NCBI RefSeq assembly: GCF_024300645.1
Contig: NZ_CP101291.1
Span: 806,001-870,000 of the forward strand
Reading direction: 5' to 3'
DNA length: 64,000 nucleotides
Source: Alteromonas sp. LMIT006
GTDB taxonomy: Bacteria; Pseudomonadota; Gammaproteobacteria; Enterobacterales; Alteromonadaceae
Shown here one piece after another: positions 28,395 through 37,358 of the stretch; the first letter of the stretch is position 1, and every line of letters starts with the position of its first letter. Under the pieces are notes generated by a model, which saw nothing but the letters and a program-made list of their open reading frames with translations, searched no databases and had not been told where the DNA came from. A program made the position numbers and the translations under genes.

Positions 28395-28436
28395 TGGTCT
28401 ACTATCTTAATCATATAAAACTTCTTTTTACACCGA

Positions 28437-28489
28437 CCAGTTTACTTTTCAATGCAGATGAACCATAATGCACTCGCCAGTTTACTTTT
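28437..28489 (+). promoter_or_regulatory. Directly repeated 13-mer CCAGTTTACTTTT between tetR and the RND operon
   Basis: CCAGTTTACTTTT occurs at 28437-28449 and again at 28477-28489, exactly 40 bp apart (about four helical turns). It lies in the divergent promoter region. These are good candidates for TetR half-sites or for -35-like elements of two promoters. Confidence 0.5.
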
Positions 28490-28596
28490 GTATTAGCATA
28501 CTATAAGGCGCACAATGTTTGCAACGTAGGTTGTTTTTAAATGCAACGATACTGGTTATCTATGTTCAACATATTACTAATGGATGGCATACGACT

Positions 28597-29676
28597 ATGT
28601 CCTTGAAACACTACTCACATACTCTAGCGCTAAGTCTCTTTTCTATTTCTATTTTTATTTTCACCGCTTGCTCACCTGAAAAAGCTCAGCAGCAACAATC
28701 GGAGGTAGTGCGGCATGTGAAGTTTGCTGAAGTCTCACCTATTCCCAATTTTGACGAATTTACGTTTCCTGCCGTCGTATCTGCTGTGAAAACTGTTGAT
28801 TTGAGTTTTGAAGTCTCTGGCCGATTAATACAAACCGATTTAGTTACCGGCAGTGATATCACTAAAGGCAAGCTGCTTGCCACAATAGAAAGAAAGCCCT
28901 TTGAGCGCAGAGTTGAAGAGTCTAAAACCAGATTAGAACAAGCAAAACGAGAACTCGATAGAATTGAAAAAATGTTCGCACAAAATTTGGTATCTCAAAG
29001 CGCACTGGATTCGGCAAAAACATCCTATGAATTATCTGTTATTGACCTTAAAAACGCAGAACAAGACTTAAGTTATACTCGGCTTTACGCGCCATTTGAT
29101 GCGAAAGTATCCCAACGTCTTGTAGAAAATAACAGTTTTGTAAAATCAGGGACTGCTATCGCCCGTTTGCAAGATGTGTCGAAAATCTACTTTAATATCA
29201 ATGTGCCAGAGCGCTTACTTACCGCCAACATAGGGCGTGGCATTAAGCAAGCGAGTGCCACATTGGCGACAAACCGCAGTCAGTGGTACCCAGTAACTTA
29301 TGTTGAGCATTCCACACAACCGGACCCCGTATCTCAAACCTACGAAGTAGTATTCGCCATGGAGCCTCGAAAAGAATTACCACTCACTCCTGGTGCTCGA
29401 GCAGTGGTTAAAGTAAGCCTTCAAGGTAGTTTATATTCCGACGGCTTAGTCGTGCCAGTGAAAGCACTAGTCGGTGATGAGAACGATGGCTTTGCCGTTT
29501 GGGTACTTGATGACAGTCTACAAACAGTGAAACAACACAGCGTTGATGTCAAACATATCGAGGGGGATATTGCTGTAGTAGAAGGGCCAATTTCACTTGG
29601 TCAAAAGGTGGTTGCCGCTGGAGCAGCACAAATGCGAGAAAACATGAAAGTGCTTCCGTATAAGGGAGAAAAATAA
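28597..29676 (+). CDS. RND periplasmic adaptor (membrane fusion) lipoprotein
   Basis: The frame is open from 28519, but the ATG at 28597 gives a proper lipoprotein signal (LFSISIFIFTAC, Cys25), so about 359 residues are expected. HlyD/AcrA-type domains follow: a barrel-sandwich half (VDLSFEVSGRLIQTDLVTGSDITKG), a helical hairpin (~95-150, RVEESKTRLEQAKRELDRIEK), the second half-lipoyl (YTRLYAPFDAKVSQRLVENNSFV), beta-barrel and membrane-proximal domains. The stop is three bases before the RND permease start, so they are one operon. It couples the inner-membrane pump to an outer-membrane channel encoded elsewhere. Confidence 0.9.
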   Translation: MSLKHYSHTLALSLFSISIFIFTACSPEKAQQQQSEVVRHVKFAEVSPIPNFDEFTFPAVVSAVKTVDLSFEVSGRLIQTDLVTGSDITKGKLLATIERKPFERRVEESKTRLEQAKRELDRIEKMFAQNLVSQSALDSAKTSYELSVIDLKNAEQDLSYTRLYAPFDAKVSQRLVENNSFVKSGTAIARLQDVSKIYFNINVPERLLTANIGRGIKQASATLATNRSQWYPVTYVEHSTQPDPVSQTYEVVFAMEPRKELPLTPGARAVVKVSLQGSLYSDGLVVPVKALVGDENDGFAVWVLDDSLQTVKQHSVDVKHIEGDIAVVEGPISLGQKVVAAGAAQMRENMKVLPYKGEK

Positions 29677-29679
29677 ACC

Positions 29680-32600
29680 ATGGATATCGCCCGCTTTTCA
29701 ATCGACAAACCCGTAAATGTTTGGCTGATGGTCATCATACTGCTACTAGGTGGTGTGCTGGCTATGACCAAAATTGGTCGACTTGAAGACCCTGCTTTTA
29801 CCATCAAACAAGTTAAGATATACACTGCTTATCCTGGCGCTAGCGCGGAAAAAGTTGAACGTGAAATCACAGAACGTTTAGAAATCGCTATTCAACAAAT
29901 GCCCCAATTAAAAGAAGTGACTTCAATATCTTCTCCAGGGCGTTCTGAAATTACCGTAGAGGTAAAGAGTACTTACGATAGTGATGTGTTACCTCAAATT
30001 TGGGACGAATTGAGGAAGCGCCTTCACGACACCGCCAGTTCGCTGCCCACGGGCGCTCAAGACCCCGTAGTATTTGATGACTTCGGTGATGTTTATGGGC
30101 TTTATTACGCTCTCAGCGCTCCAGATTTCGACACCCATGAGTTACGTGAGTTTGCCCGAATTATTCGTCGAGATTTACTTACCACTGAAGGTGTGGCAAA
30201 GGTCAACGTAACCGGTATTCAAAAAGAGCAAATTGTTGCTTACATCAACCCATATCAACTCGCTGGGTTGGGTATTTCTTTCCCAGATTTGACCTCATTG
30301 TTCCAAGACAATCTTCGACCATTCAATGGTGGGCGCGTAAAGGTGGATGAAAAAAACGTGCGCTTGATTGTCAAGCGTGCACCAGACAGATTAGATGAAA
30401 TTTCAAATCTATCACTGGTGATCCCTGGTACAAACCGTTCTTTGCGTGTTGCTGATGTTGCGACCTTAAAACTCGAACCTGCTGATATTCAGCCTGTATT
30501 AGTGCGATATAACGGTGCAGAAGCCCTTACGCTAAGTGTGTCAGCATTAACGGATGTGAACATCGTAGATGTCGGCGAGCGAGTAAATGCAAAAGTGGAG
30601 GCCCTGCTCAAACAACTTCCAGTTGGTATTACCCTGACTCCCATTTACGATCAAGCCTCAGTAGTTGATGATTCGGTGGACGGCTTTATCAATAACCTTG
30701 TGATGTCTGTGGCCGTGGTAACATTAACCTTGTGTTTATTCATGGGATGGCGCTCTGGGGTTGTGGTAGGCACTGTATTACTTGTTACCGTACTCGGTAC
30801 CATCCTCATCATGTGGTTGATGGATATTCAGCTTCAGCGTATTTCATTAGGGGCAATGGTCATCGCCATGGGTATGCTGGTCGATAATGCAATAGTGGTA
30901 GCAGAAGGCATGATGCTGCGAATGGCAACAGGTGCCTCAGCAAAAGATGCAGCCAGCTTCATTGTTAAGCGCACACAATGGCCGTTATTAGGCGCAACCA
31001 TAATAGGTATTGCCGCCTTCTCTGGCATTGGTTTATCTAACGATGCAACCGGCGAGTTCCTTTATTCATTGTTTGCCGTAGTGTTGGTTTCATTGATGAT
31101 CAGCTGGATACTTGCCGTAACGTTGGTCCCCGTATTAGGCGCACATTTTTATCGCAAGGGCATGTCGCAATCACAAAGTGATGCGCCCTCCGCTGCACAA
31201 CAGTGGTTTAAACACACACTTATCGGCGCACTGAAACTGCGTTGGGTAACCATTGCAGCACTCCTCGTTATTACCATTGTTGCCTATGGCAGTTTTGGTA
31301 TGGTCAAACAAGGGTTCTTTCCACCATCAAATGCACCGGTATTTTTTGTGCACTATTGGGGGCCCCAAGACCGCGACATTCGCGCGACAGAGCAAATTGC
31401 CAAAGAAGCAGAGAAACGTATTTTAGCGCTGGATAATGTCAGTGCCGTAACCACATTTATTGGGCAAGGTGCTGATAGATTTACGCTGACATACGCGCCA
31501 AAAAGCGCTAATGAAAACTATGCATTCTTTATGGTCCGTGCCAGCGAATTAGAGCACATTCCTGCCATTCAACGTGCATTAACCAGCAAGCTAAGTGATT
31601 TGGATTTAGATGCCAATTTCTATATGGAGCGCATGCAATTTGGTCCAGGCTCAGGCGCTAAACTCGAAGCGCGTTTCTCAGGTCCAGATACTGAAGTGTT
31701 ACGCCAACTAGCAGAAGAAGCCAAAGCCCGTTTATTTGAAGATGGTCAGGTGATTGATGTTCGTCATAACTGGCGAGAGAAAGGGTTTGCAATAAACACA
31801 CAGTTCGACAACTACAATGCGGGAATTGCTGGGGTTTCGCATTCAGATTTTAGTCAAACCGTACAGTACGCAAGCAGTGGTGTGAAACTGGGCACCGTGC
31901 AAGATGGTGATTATGCCTATAATATCATGGCAAAAATGGGGAACGCCGATGACACGGCTCTTCAGTCTATTCGCGAGTCTCAAGTATGGTCTTCTCAGCA
32001 ACGTCAGTATATTCCTTTTACCCAGGTATCACATGGCTTAGACCTTATGACTGAAGAGCTGCGCATTCATCGCAAAGATCGCCTGCGCACCATAACCGTT
32101 GAAGCAGAGCCTGGCGAACATGAAACCGCAGGCAAAGCGCTGGCGCGTATTCGCCCGTTAATTGAAGATATTGATTTGCCTGCGGGCTACAACCTTGAAT
32201 GGGGTGGTGAGTTTGAAAGCGCTAGCGAAGCTCAACAGGCCTTAGGTGCAGGTTTACCCGCTGGTTTCTTAGTGATGTTCATTATCTCGGTGTTATTGTT
32301 TGGCCACGTACGCCAACCGCTTATTATATGGCTGGTTGTCCCCATGGCGGTAGTAGGTGTAGTCACGGGCTTGTTGTCTACTGATATGCCATTCGGCTTT
32401 ATGTCGCTACTGGGCTTTTTGAGTTTATTCGGGATGCTGATTAAAAATGCCATAGTACTTATTGAAGAAATTGATCTTCAAATTGAAGAAGGATTGGCAA
32501 TAAAAAGCGCCATCGTTGAAGCCACACTAAGCCGCGTCAGACCCGTAGCACTTGCGGCCGTGACAACTATATTGGGGATGGCTCCATTGTTGTTTGATGC

Positions 32601-32721
32601 TTTTTTTGCCGATATGGCTGTGACCATAATGGGCGGACTCACATTCGCGACAATTCTAACGCTTATTGCCGTTCCCGTTTTATATAGCCTGCTATTTAAA
32701 GTAAGTTATAGAAAAGCCTAG
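29680..32721 (+). CDS. RND efflux permease (HAE1-like)
   Basis: A 1013-residue proton-driven exporter with 12 transmembrane segments and two large periplasmic loops. The N-terminal MDIARFSIDKPVNVWLMVIIL, porter-domain YPGASAEKVEREITERLE, TM4 motif GMLVDNAIVVAEGMMLR with the paired Asp region, and the C-terminal SLFGMLIKNAIVLIEEID with RVRPVALAAVTTILGM are standard. It is closest in pattern to the MexF/TriC-like group fed by a single adaptor. No OMF gene is present here. The cluster is bracketed by remnants of the same IS type (27098-27727, 33615-33719), suggesting acquisition as cargo. Confidence 0.93.
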   Translation: MDIARFSIDKPVNVWLMVIILLLGGVLAMTKIGRLEDPAFTIKQVKIYTAYPGASAEKVEREITERLEIAIQQMPQLKEVTSISSPGRSEITVEVKSTYDSDVLPQIWDELRKRLHDTASSLPTGAQDPVVFDDFGDVYGLYYALSAPDFDTHELREFARIIRRDLLTTEGVAKVNVTGIQKEQIVAYINPYQLAGLGISFPDLTSLFQDNLRPFNGGRVKVDEKNVRLIVKRAPDRLDEISNLSLVIPGTNRSLRVADVATLKLEPADIQPVLVRYNGAEALTLSVSALTDVNIVDVGERVNAKVEALLKQLPVGITLTPIYDQASVVDDSVDGFINNLVMSVAVVTLTLCLFMGWRSGVVVGTVLLVTVLGTILIMWLMDIQLQRISLGAMVIAMGMLVDNAIVVAEGMMLRMATGASAKDAASFIVKRTQWPLLGATIIGIAAFSGIGLSNDATGEFLYSLFAVVLVSLMISWILAVTLVPVLGAHFYRKGMSQSQSDAPSAAQQWFKHTLIGALKLRWVTIAALLVITIVAYGSFGMVKQGFFPPSNAPVFFVHYWGPQDRDIRATEQIAKEAEKRILALDNVSAVTTFIGQGADRFTLTYAPKSANENYAFFMVRASELEHIPAIQRALTSKLSDLDLDANFYMERMQFGPGSGAKLEARFSGPDTEVLRQLAEEAKARLFEDGQVIDVRHNWREKGFAINTQFDNYNAGIAGVSHSDFSQTVQYASSGVKLGTVQDGDYAYNIMAKMGNADDTALQSIRESQVWSSQQRQYIPFTQVSHGLDLMTEELRIHRKDRLRTITVEAEPGEHETAGKALARIRPLIEDIDLPAGYNLEWGGEFESASEAQQALGAGLPAGFLVMFIISVLLFGHVRQPLIIWLVVPMAVVGVVTGLLSTDMPFGFMSLLGFLSLFGMLIKNAIVLIEEIDLQIEEGLAIKSAIVEATLSRVRPVALAAVTTILGMAPLLFDAFFADMAVTIMGGLTFATILTLIAVPVLYSLLFKVSYRKA

Positions 32722-32813
32722 CAGCTTCTGAATAAATGTAACGTTAATTTGGCGCTTGCTCGATACGCTCTATCACCTTTGATAAAACGCTCGTCAAAGG
32801 TGCTAGCGCCATT

Positions 32814-33056
32814 TTAGCGTTTTGCTTCTACCCTTTTCTGCATAAACTTCATCACATTTCGCCACGACACTATACCCACTGGGTGATAATGTATGTCGAC
32901 TATGGGTATGCACGATATCTTATTGTTATTGAACAATTCGATGGCAGTAAAAACGGAATCCTCCGGGGTTAAGGTGATGACTTCTCGGGTCATGATTTGA
33001 TGGGCACGCTTATCTAAATGTTGCTCTGTCTCGCACTCGCTCACCAACGGTATCAA
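32814..33056 (-). pseudogene. Single CBS-domain fragment
   Basis: About 80 residues with one CBS motif (IMTREVITLTPEDSVFTAIE, ...NKISCIPIVDIHYHPVGIVS, WRNVMKFM). CBS modules normally act as pairs. The upstream frame is closed by a stop and the only start is a TTG without a visible ribosome-binding site, so this is probably the C-terminal remnant of a larger protein. Confidence 0.55.
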
Positions 33057-33065
33057 TAAACGGAC

Positions 33066-33296
33066 TTATCGCAATTTAAAGAAAAATGCAGAGGGCGAGT
33101 GTTTTACTAATACATCGTTCCAATCGACGGATTTCTCGTTTTTTAAAGGCACAGGCGGAATATGGTCGATAACGGGAACGCCATGTTTTTCCATACGTCG
33201 TCTGAATGCCAGTGCAGTTCGCTCTCCCGTTTGAGACTTATCTTTATCTACCCAGTTATGGATAGTGCGGACTTGTTTTGAGTGGATTACACAATG
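33066..33296 (-). pseudogene. Toprim-like/primase fragment
   Basis: A minus-strand open stretch of about 75 residues: VRTIHNWVDKDKSQTGERTA, ...MEKHGVPVIDHIPPVP, then EKSVDWNDVLV. The D-K-D ... D-W-N-D pattern is that of the C-terminal half of Toprim domains in plasmid/phage primases and relaxase-associated proteins. No start codon with a ribosome-binding site is seen. Probably a decayed mobile-element gene. 33297-33366 holds only the leader of the next gene. Confidence 0.45.
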
Positions 33297-33366
33297 AATT
33301 CTATATATGTTAAATAGTGTGTAATTTTGACATTGTTAGTAAAAACTATCAGGAGGTTATATAGAT

Positions 33367-33614
33367 TTGAGAGTGCTTTTAGTTATCCTATTTTTATGTT
33401 TTTCACCATTTTCTTATGCTGACGGCAACGAATTTTTATCTAAGTGTAAGAGTACTTTAGGATTATTAGACTTAGAATCGCCTGAGCGTGAGGAGAATTT
33501 TATTGTTGTCGGATATTGTCTAGGTAAAGTTCAAGGTGTGCGGGATATGAATTTTGTTTATGAAGTATTAAAGGGTAAAGATAATGTGTATTTCTGCATT
33601 CCGGAACAAGCGAC
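33367..33614 (+). pseudogene. Rap1a/Tai-type exported protein, 3' truncated by an IS
   Basis: A TTG start preceded by AGGAGG (10 bases upstream) opens a frame with a Sec signal (MRVLLVILFLCFSPFSYA). The mature part NEFLSKCKSTLGLL..., VVGYCLGKVQGVRDM and YFCIPEQAT fits the Rap1a/Tai immunity-protein domain: conserved G-Y-C-x-G-x-x-x-G and C-I-P with two disulfide cysteines. Family members continue ~30 residues past CIP; here the IS terminus TGTATCGCC begins at 33615 and replaces the end. Relatives neutralise type VI secretion amidases, but many are orphans of unknown role. Confidence 0.6.
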
Positions 33615-33719
33615 TGTATCGCCACCAGTAATCTAGACACTTCTCAGTCGTTCTTCATATTGCTTTTCAAATTCTATCGGTGAAAGCATATTATTGGAAC
33701 CATGTTTTCGTTTTTTGTT
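33615..33719 (-). pseudogene. 3' end of IS3-family orfB
   Basis: Terminus TGTATCGCCACCAGTAATCT followed on the minus strand by the last ~28 transposase codons (KRKHGSNNMLSPIEFEKQY, then EERLRSV and stop). It is similar to but not identical with the copy at 27098, so it is a sister IS. The rest is missing: it joins directly to the integrase fragment at about 33720. Confidence 0.75.
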
Positions 33720-33722
33720 GTA

Positions 33723-34185
33723 TCAAGCATCTAGTAGATGCGAGTTAATTGTAAGAGATGTTTTATAGAGCGCTTCAACAATCTCATTATTTTGCATGTC
33801 AGCCATTCCATAGCGAAGCATCCTCTCAGAAAGTCCTATTTGCTTTCCAGACCAGCCAGCAATGAGAGCGGCATCTGCTGGGTTAGCATTCGTACATACA
33901 GAATTGTGTTTAAATGAGTGTCGTAAACAATGTGCAGTTTGTCCTGGCATATGCGGAACAAGTTCAGCTAACATGATTTTCATTTGTCTAGAGCAATTAT
34001 CAGTGCTGGTATTGTTTAGCCATTTGATAAGCTCATTGATGTTATCCCTAACAAATTGAAGCCCGACAGTTATTGGTATAACCCTCTTTCTTGCTTGTGT
34101 TTTAGTTTCTCGGTTAACCACTAGGAAAGGGTATTCCTTATCAAGGTAAATATCTTCAGTTCTGAGCCTCTTTACCTCAGAGGGC
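33723..34185 (-). pseudogene. C-terminal fragment of a second tyrosine integrase
   Basis: About 153 residues of integrase catalytic domain, starting in PSEVKRLRTEDIYL and containing TAHCLRHSFKHN (HxxR), LIAGWSGKQIG and the Tyr segment ERMLRYGMAD. It is clearly related to the element 1 integrase (both end in ...HLLD). The N-terminal two thirds and the residue at Arg I are cut off by the IS at 34186. It is presumably the integrase of element 2. Confidence 0.8.
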
Positions 34186-34203
34186 TGGTAAGGCCTGACT
34201 TCT

Positions 34204-35037
34204 CTAGACACTTTCTACCCGTTTAAAATATTCACGCTCAAAGTTATTTGGCGATACCCTATCATTTTTTGTATGTCGGCGAGTGGGATTATAAACCATC
34301 TCAATATAATGAAACACAGCTTGCTTAGCTTCAGCTCGGTTTTGATAAATTCGACGACGTATTTTTTCTTTCTTTAAATTGCTGAAAAAACTCTCTGCGA
34401 CGGCATTATCATGACAGTTACCACGACGACTCATACTGGGTACAATATTGTATGCATCAAGTAGCTTTCTAAATTGCCGACTGGAATATTGAGAGCCTTG
34501 GTCTGAGTGCAAACTGACCTGCTGTTGAGGCTTTCGTCGCCAATATGCTGCTGTAATCGCTTGCATTGCTAAGTCCTCTGTCATTCTATCGCTCATGGAC
34601 CAACCAACAATATTACGTGCGAATAAGTCCATGACGACGGCCAGAAAAAGAAAGCCTTCATGAGTTTTAATATAAGTAATGTCGGTCACCCACCATTGGT
34701 TAGGTCGCTCAACATTGAATTCACGATTCAACTTATTTTCGGCTACAATATCACTTTTACCGCCGTAATAACCTCGTGGCACTTTGTACCCTCTTTGCGC
34801 ACGAATGCCTGATTTTCGCATTAAGCGTAAGATCCGATCACGGCCACAATATTCATTGGCATCACGAAAGTCCATGTAGATGTTACGGTAGCCATGAAAA
34901 CCACCGCTCTCTATCCAAAACTGCTTAATTTTTTGTGCAAGCTGTTGGTCTGCCCGCTCTCGCTTACTGATTGGCGATTTAAGCCAGTCATAATAACCAC
35001 TGGGATGAACCTCTAGCACTCGACACAAAACTCTCAC
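34204..35037 (-). CDS. IS3-family transposase OrfB (DDE integrase)
   Basis: 277 residues from the first possible start. The frame actually continues upstream (FIKSRCSRYPVRVLCRVLEV), so it is probably made as an OrfAB fusion by -1 frameshifting at the A-rich AAGAAAGATA near the end of orfA. The HTH_21 region is followed by the rve catalytic core with WVTDITYIKTHEGFLFLAVV, HSDQGSQYSS and NCHDNAVAESFFSNLKKE, giving D, D and E. Intact. Confidence 0.9.
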   Translation of the reverse strand: MRVLCRVLEVHPSGYYDWLKSPISKRERADQQLAQKIKQFWIESGGFHGYRNIYMDFRDANEYCGRDRILRLMRKSGIRAQRGYKVPRGYYGGKSDIVAENKLNREFNVERPNQWWVTDITYIKTHEGFLFLAVVMDLFARNIVGWSMSDRMTEDLAMQAITAAYWRRKPQQQVSLHSDQGSQYSSRQFRKLLDAYNIVPSMSRRGNCHDNAVAESFFSNLKKEKIRRRIYQNRAEAKQAVFHYIEMVYNPTRRHTKNDRVSPNNFEREYFKRVESV

Positions 35038-35060
35038 GGGATAACGTGAACAACGAGACT

Positions 35061-35357
35061 TTATAAACCGGTATCTTTCTTTGACTCGCCGGCAAAGAAT
35101 ACCGCGGCTTCCTTTAACAGGTTCCTTTCTTGCTCAAGGCGCTTCAACTCACGTTTTAACCTTGCATTTTCAGCTCGTAAGTCCTGGTCTTCTACTCGTG
35201 CTTTAGTTGGCTTTGAAAATCTTTTAAGCCACGCATAAAGCGTCTTAGTGCTTATACCGAGACGTTCTGCAACATCGTTAACAGCGTAGCCATGGACAGC
35301 AACTTGATTCACTGCTTCTTGCTTAAACTCGTCTGTATATCGGATACCTTTACCCAT
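35061..35357 (-). CDS. IS3-family OrfA (HTH protein)
   Basis: 98 residues: an HTH_Tnp_1 domain (YTDEFKQEAVNQVAVHGYAV, ...RLGISTKTLYAWLKRF) followed by a leucine-zipper coiled coil (LRAENARLKRELKRLEQERN). It recognises the IS ends and multimerises with OrfB. The end of the frame carries the presumed frameshift site for OrfAB. Confidence 0.9.
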   Translation of the reverse strand: MGKGIRYTDEFKQEAVNQVAVHGYAVNDVAERLGISTKTLYAWLKRFSKPTKARVEDQDLRAENARLKRELKRLEQERNLLKEAAVFFAGESKKDTGL

Positions 35358-35425
35358 GATTTACCTCTTATGGTTATAGTTACATTTTTACCATAAAAAG
35401 TGTCGGGAAGTCTCAGGCCTTACCA

Positions 35426-35936
35426 CAAGACGATTACTATCAAACATCCACAAATTGTTAAAGAGTACTCAGACATTCTGTTTGAACTGATTAATTACCG
35501 ATGGACACAGAAACTCGAGGAGTTTAATCACTCTCCACGCATTTCAAAGAAAGTTCTTGGGACTGATAGAGAAAGAGTGAGAAGAAACAATCTTTCAAAA
35601 TTCAGAAAGTATTTAGATATTGAAAATCCACAGAGGAGATGTTTCTTTACGGATAAAGTGCTGACAGATGATGAACTATCGATTGATCATGTATTGCCTT
35701 GGTCGTATTTGTATTCAGACGATTTGTGGAATTTAGTTTATGTTGATCGAGGATATAACTCATCTAAAAGCAATCACATACCAAATGAAGAAGTCATTGA
35801 GCGACTTGAAGAAAGAAACATAAGGTTATTAAGTTTGCTTACGGATAGTGGTTTTAAAGATAAACAGACCGAAGAACTAGCATTGTGTGTAGAAAGAGAT
35901 TTACTTCGCAAGTTCTGGGTTGGGTGTAAGGGATAA
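35426..35936 (+). pseudogene. HNH endonuclease, N-terminus removed by the IS
   Basis: About 170 residues, open to the IS border at 35425 with no native start. A helical region (KTITIKHPQIVKEYSDILF) precedes an HNH nuclease core: CFFTDKVLTDDELSIDHVLP (the catalytic D-H), WSYLYSDDLWNLVYVDRGYN and SSKSNHIP. This variant occurs in the C-terminal part of restriction- and defence-type nucleases. The stop at 35936 appears natural. The missing N-terminal region probably included a specificity domain (inference). Confidence 0.7.
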
Positions 35937-35957
35937 TAGATGTTGACTAGTCAACAT

Positions 35958-36686
35958 CTATGGGAATGTTCCATTCTCAATGTTTTTAAAAATCTGCTTA
36001 ACTTGCTCAACGTGACGTTTCACTTTTTTCACACGATTGTCTAAATGCTTCTGATACTCAAAACCAATTAAACCGACAGTACCGTCTGCATGCTTGTATT
36101 GCGTTCGATACCACTCTCTATTTCCCTCTAACCATCCTAACTGTAATGCAACTTCTTTAAAGGGAAGTGTTTCTGCTAACAAGAAAGTTGTTCTATATTG
36201 AGATAGTTTGTTTTGTCTCTTAAAGTCGCCAAAATCACTGTCAGTTGCACCGATTGAAATATGCTTCATAGAGCGACTAGGTTGAAAACGAGCATTGGAC
36301 TCGTAATCATCGTTTATATCTTTTGTCTTCAGTAATGAGTCAATTTCTCGTTTAATAATATCTAAATCTGCTTTGAGATTTATCTTAAGAAGTATCTCAT
36401 TCTCTTTGATTTTGCTTCGCTTACCAGTAACGTCAGTGACTAAATTCTCTTGTGGTTTCTCACAGAACAATTCAAAACCATATCTCTCATCTCTCCACCA
36501 ATCTTCAAAGTTATCAAACAATGCAAGATTGCCGAATGCTTTTGGGATCTTATACTTTCTTTCTTGTGCTAGTTTTGCGTATGTAAACCATTCTTCATAG
36601 ACTTTCTTTCTCCACAATAATGCACGTGGTTCTCTGCCTTTGAACTTGACAGTTAGTAACTTACGTTTCTTCCAAGAATTTTTCAT
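35958..36686 (-). CDS. Unknown protein, 242 residues
   Basis: I recognise no family. The N-terminus is very basic (KNSWKKRKLLTVKFKGREPR), followed by aromatic-rich stretches (FDNFEDWWRDERYGFELF). The middle contains FQPSRSMKHISIGATDSDF and FKEVALQLGWLEGNREWYRT, and the C-terminus is a charged helix (NRVKKVKRHVEQVKQIFKNI). No signal peptide or membrane segment. It is convergent with the HNH fragment, with 20 bases between. AT-rich like its neighbours, unlike the core genes. A role with the HNH gene in a defence or phage-derived module is possible but unproven. Confidence 0.65.
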   Translation of the reverse strand: MKNSWKKRKLLTVKFKGREPRALLWRKKVYEEWFTYAKLAQERKYKIPKAFGNLALFDNFEDWWRDERYGFELFCEKPQENLVTDVTGKRSKIKENEILLKINLKADLDIIKREIDSLLKTKDINDDYESNARFQPSRSMKHISIGATDSDFGDFKRQNKLSQYRTTFLLAETLPFKEVALQLGWLEGNREWYRTQYKHADGTVGLIGFEYQKHLDNRVKKVKRHVEQVKQIFKNIENGTFP

Positions 36687-37358
36687 AAAAAGTCAACTTT
36701 AAAACAATTTCAGACAATTGTACCTAATATAAATTGCGAGGTCTATTTGTCTGTCATTGCTGTAAAATTGTATTTGAAGTTTGGGGAGAGAGTGTTTCTC
36801 TTTTCAAAAAAATCAAAACATTAATTATTAAAGGTGAAAATTATGACTAAGCAAGAAATAAAAAAATACGCAAAAGAAAATAAATGTTCAATTAGAGAAG
36901 CACAGAGACGATTAGGTTTTGAAGTAACTGGTAACTTTGATGACTGGCGAGCAATTCGAAACCGAGTTAAAACAATTAAACTTTCAGAAATCAAAACTCC
37001 AAGTAATGTTGCAGAGTTCAGAGAAAATTTGAAGACATATTTTGCAGGGTTCTCACAAGATGAACTTTATGTCAGAACAAACAATAGTGAAGAACCAATT
37101 GGTATTAAATATGAATTGATCAGTTCTTTTCAGGACATTATTGAAATAAGCGGCGACTATAACCCAAGTATTATCCCATTAATTAATTTTGATATGGATG
37201 ACGTTTTTGACCACATGATTAGAACAAATCAATCTTATTCATCTGATGGTTTCTTTCATGATAACTATGAGGTTTATAAGAACGTTCCTGGCATCCTTAT
37301 GAAGATCAAAAAGAGTGTAATCCCCCCATTTTAAACAGCAATCATTCGTAGAAATTCA

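Larger units (their letters stand above)
34186..35425 (-). mobile_element. Complete IS3-family element (1240 bp)
   Basis: Bounded by imperfect inverted repeats of about 28 bp: TGGTAAGGCCTGACTTC... on the left and ...AAGTCTCAGGCCTTACCA on the right, with the TG...CA ends of IS3 elements. It encodes orfA and orfB on the minus strand. The flanks (GGGC on the left, CAAG on the right) show no target duplication, so the present junctions arose by rearrangement after insertion. Confidence 0.85.

Noticed and set aside
34186-35425. GGTAAGGCCTGA and TCAGGCCTTACC flanking an IS as a target palindrome
   Set aside because: With IS3-type TG...CA ends these sequences are part of the IS terminal inverted repeats, not of the target. 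The apparent Arg-to-Gln change in the adjacent integrase fragment (RPYQ) is therefore IS sequence and says nothing about its active site.
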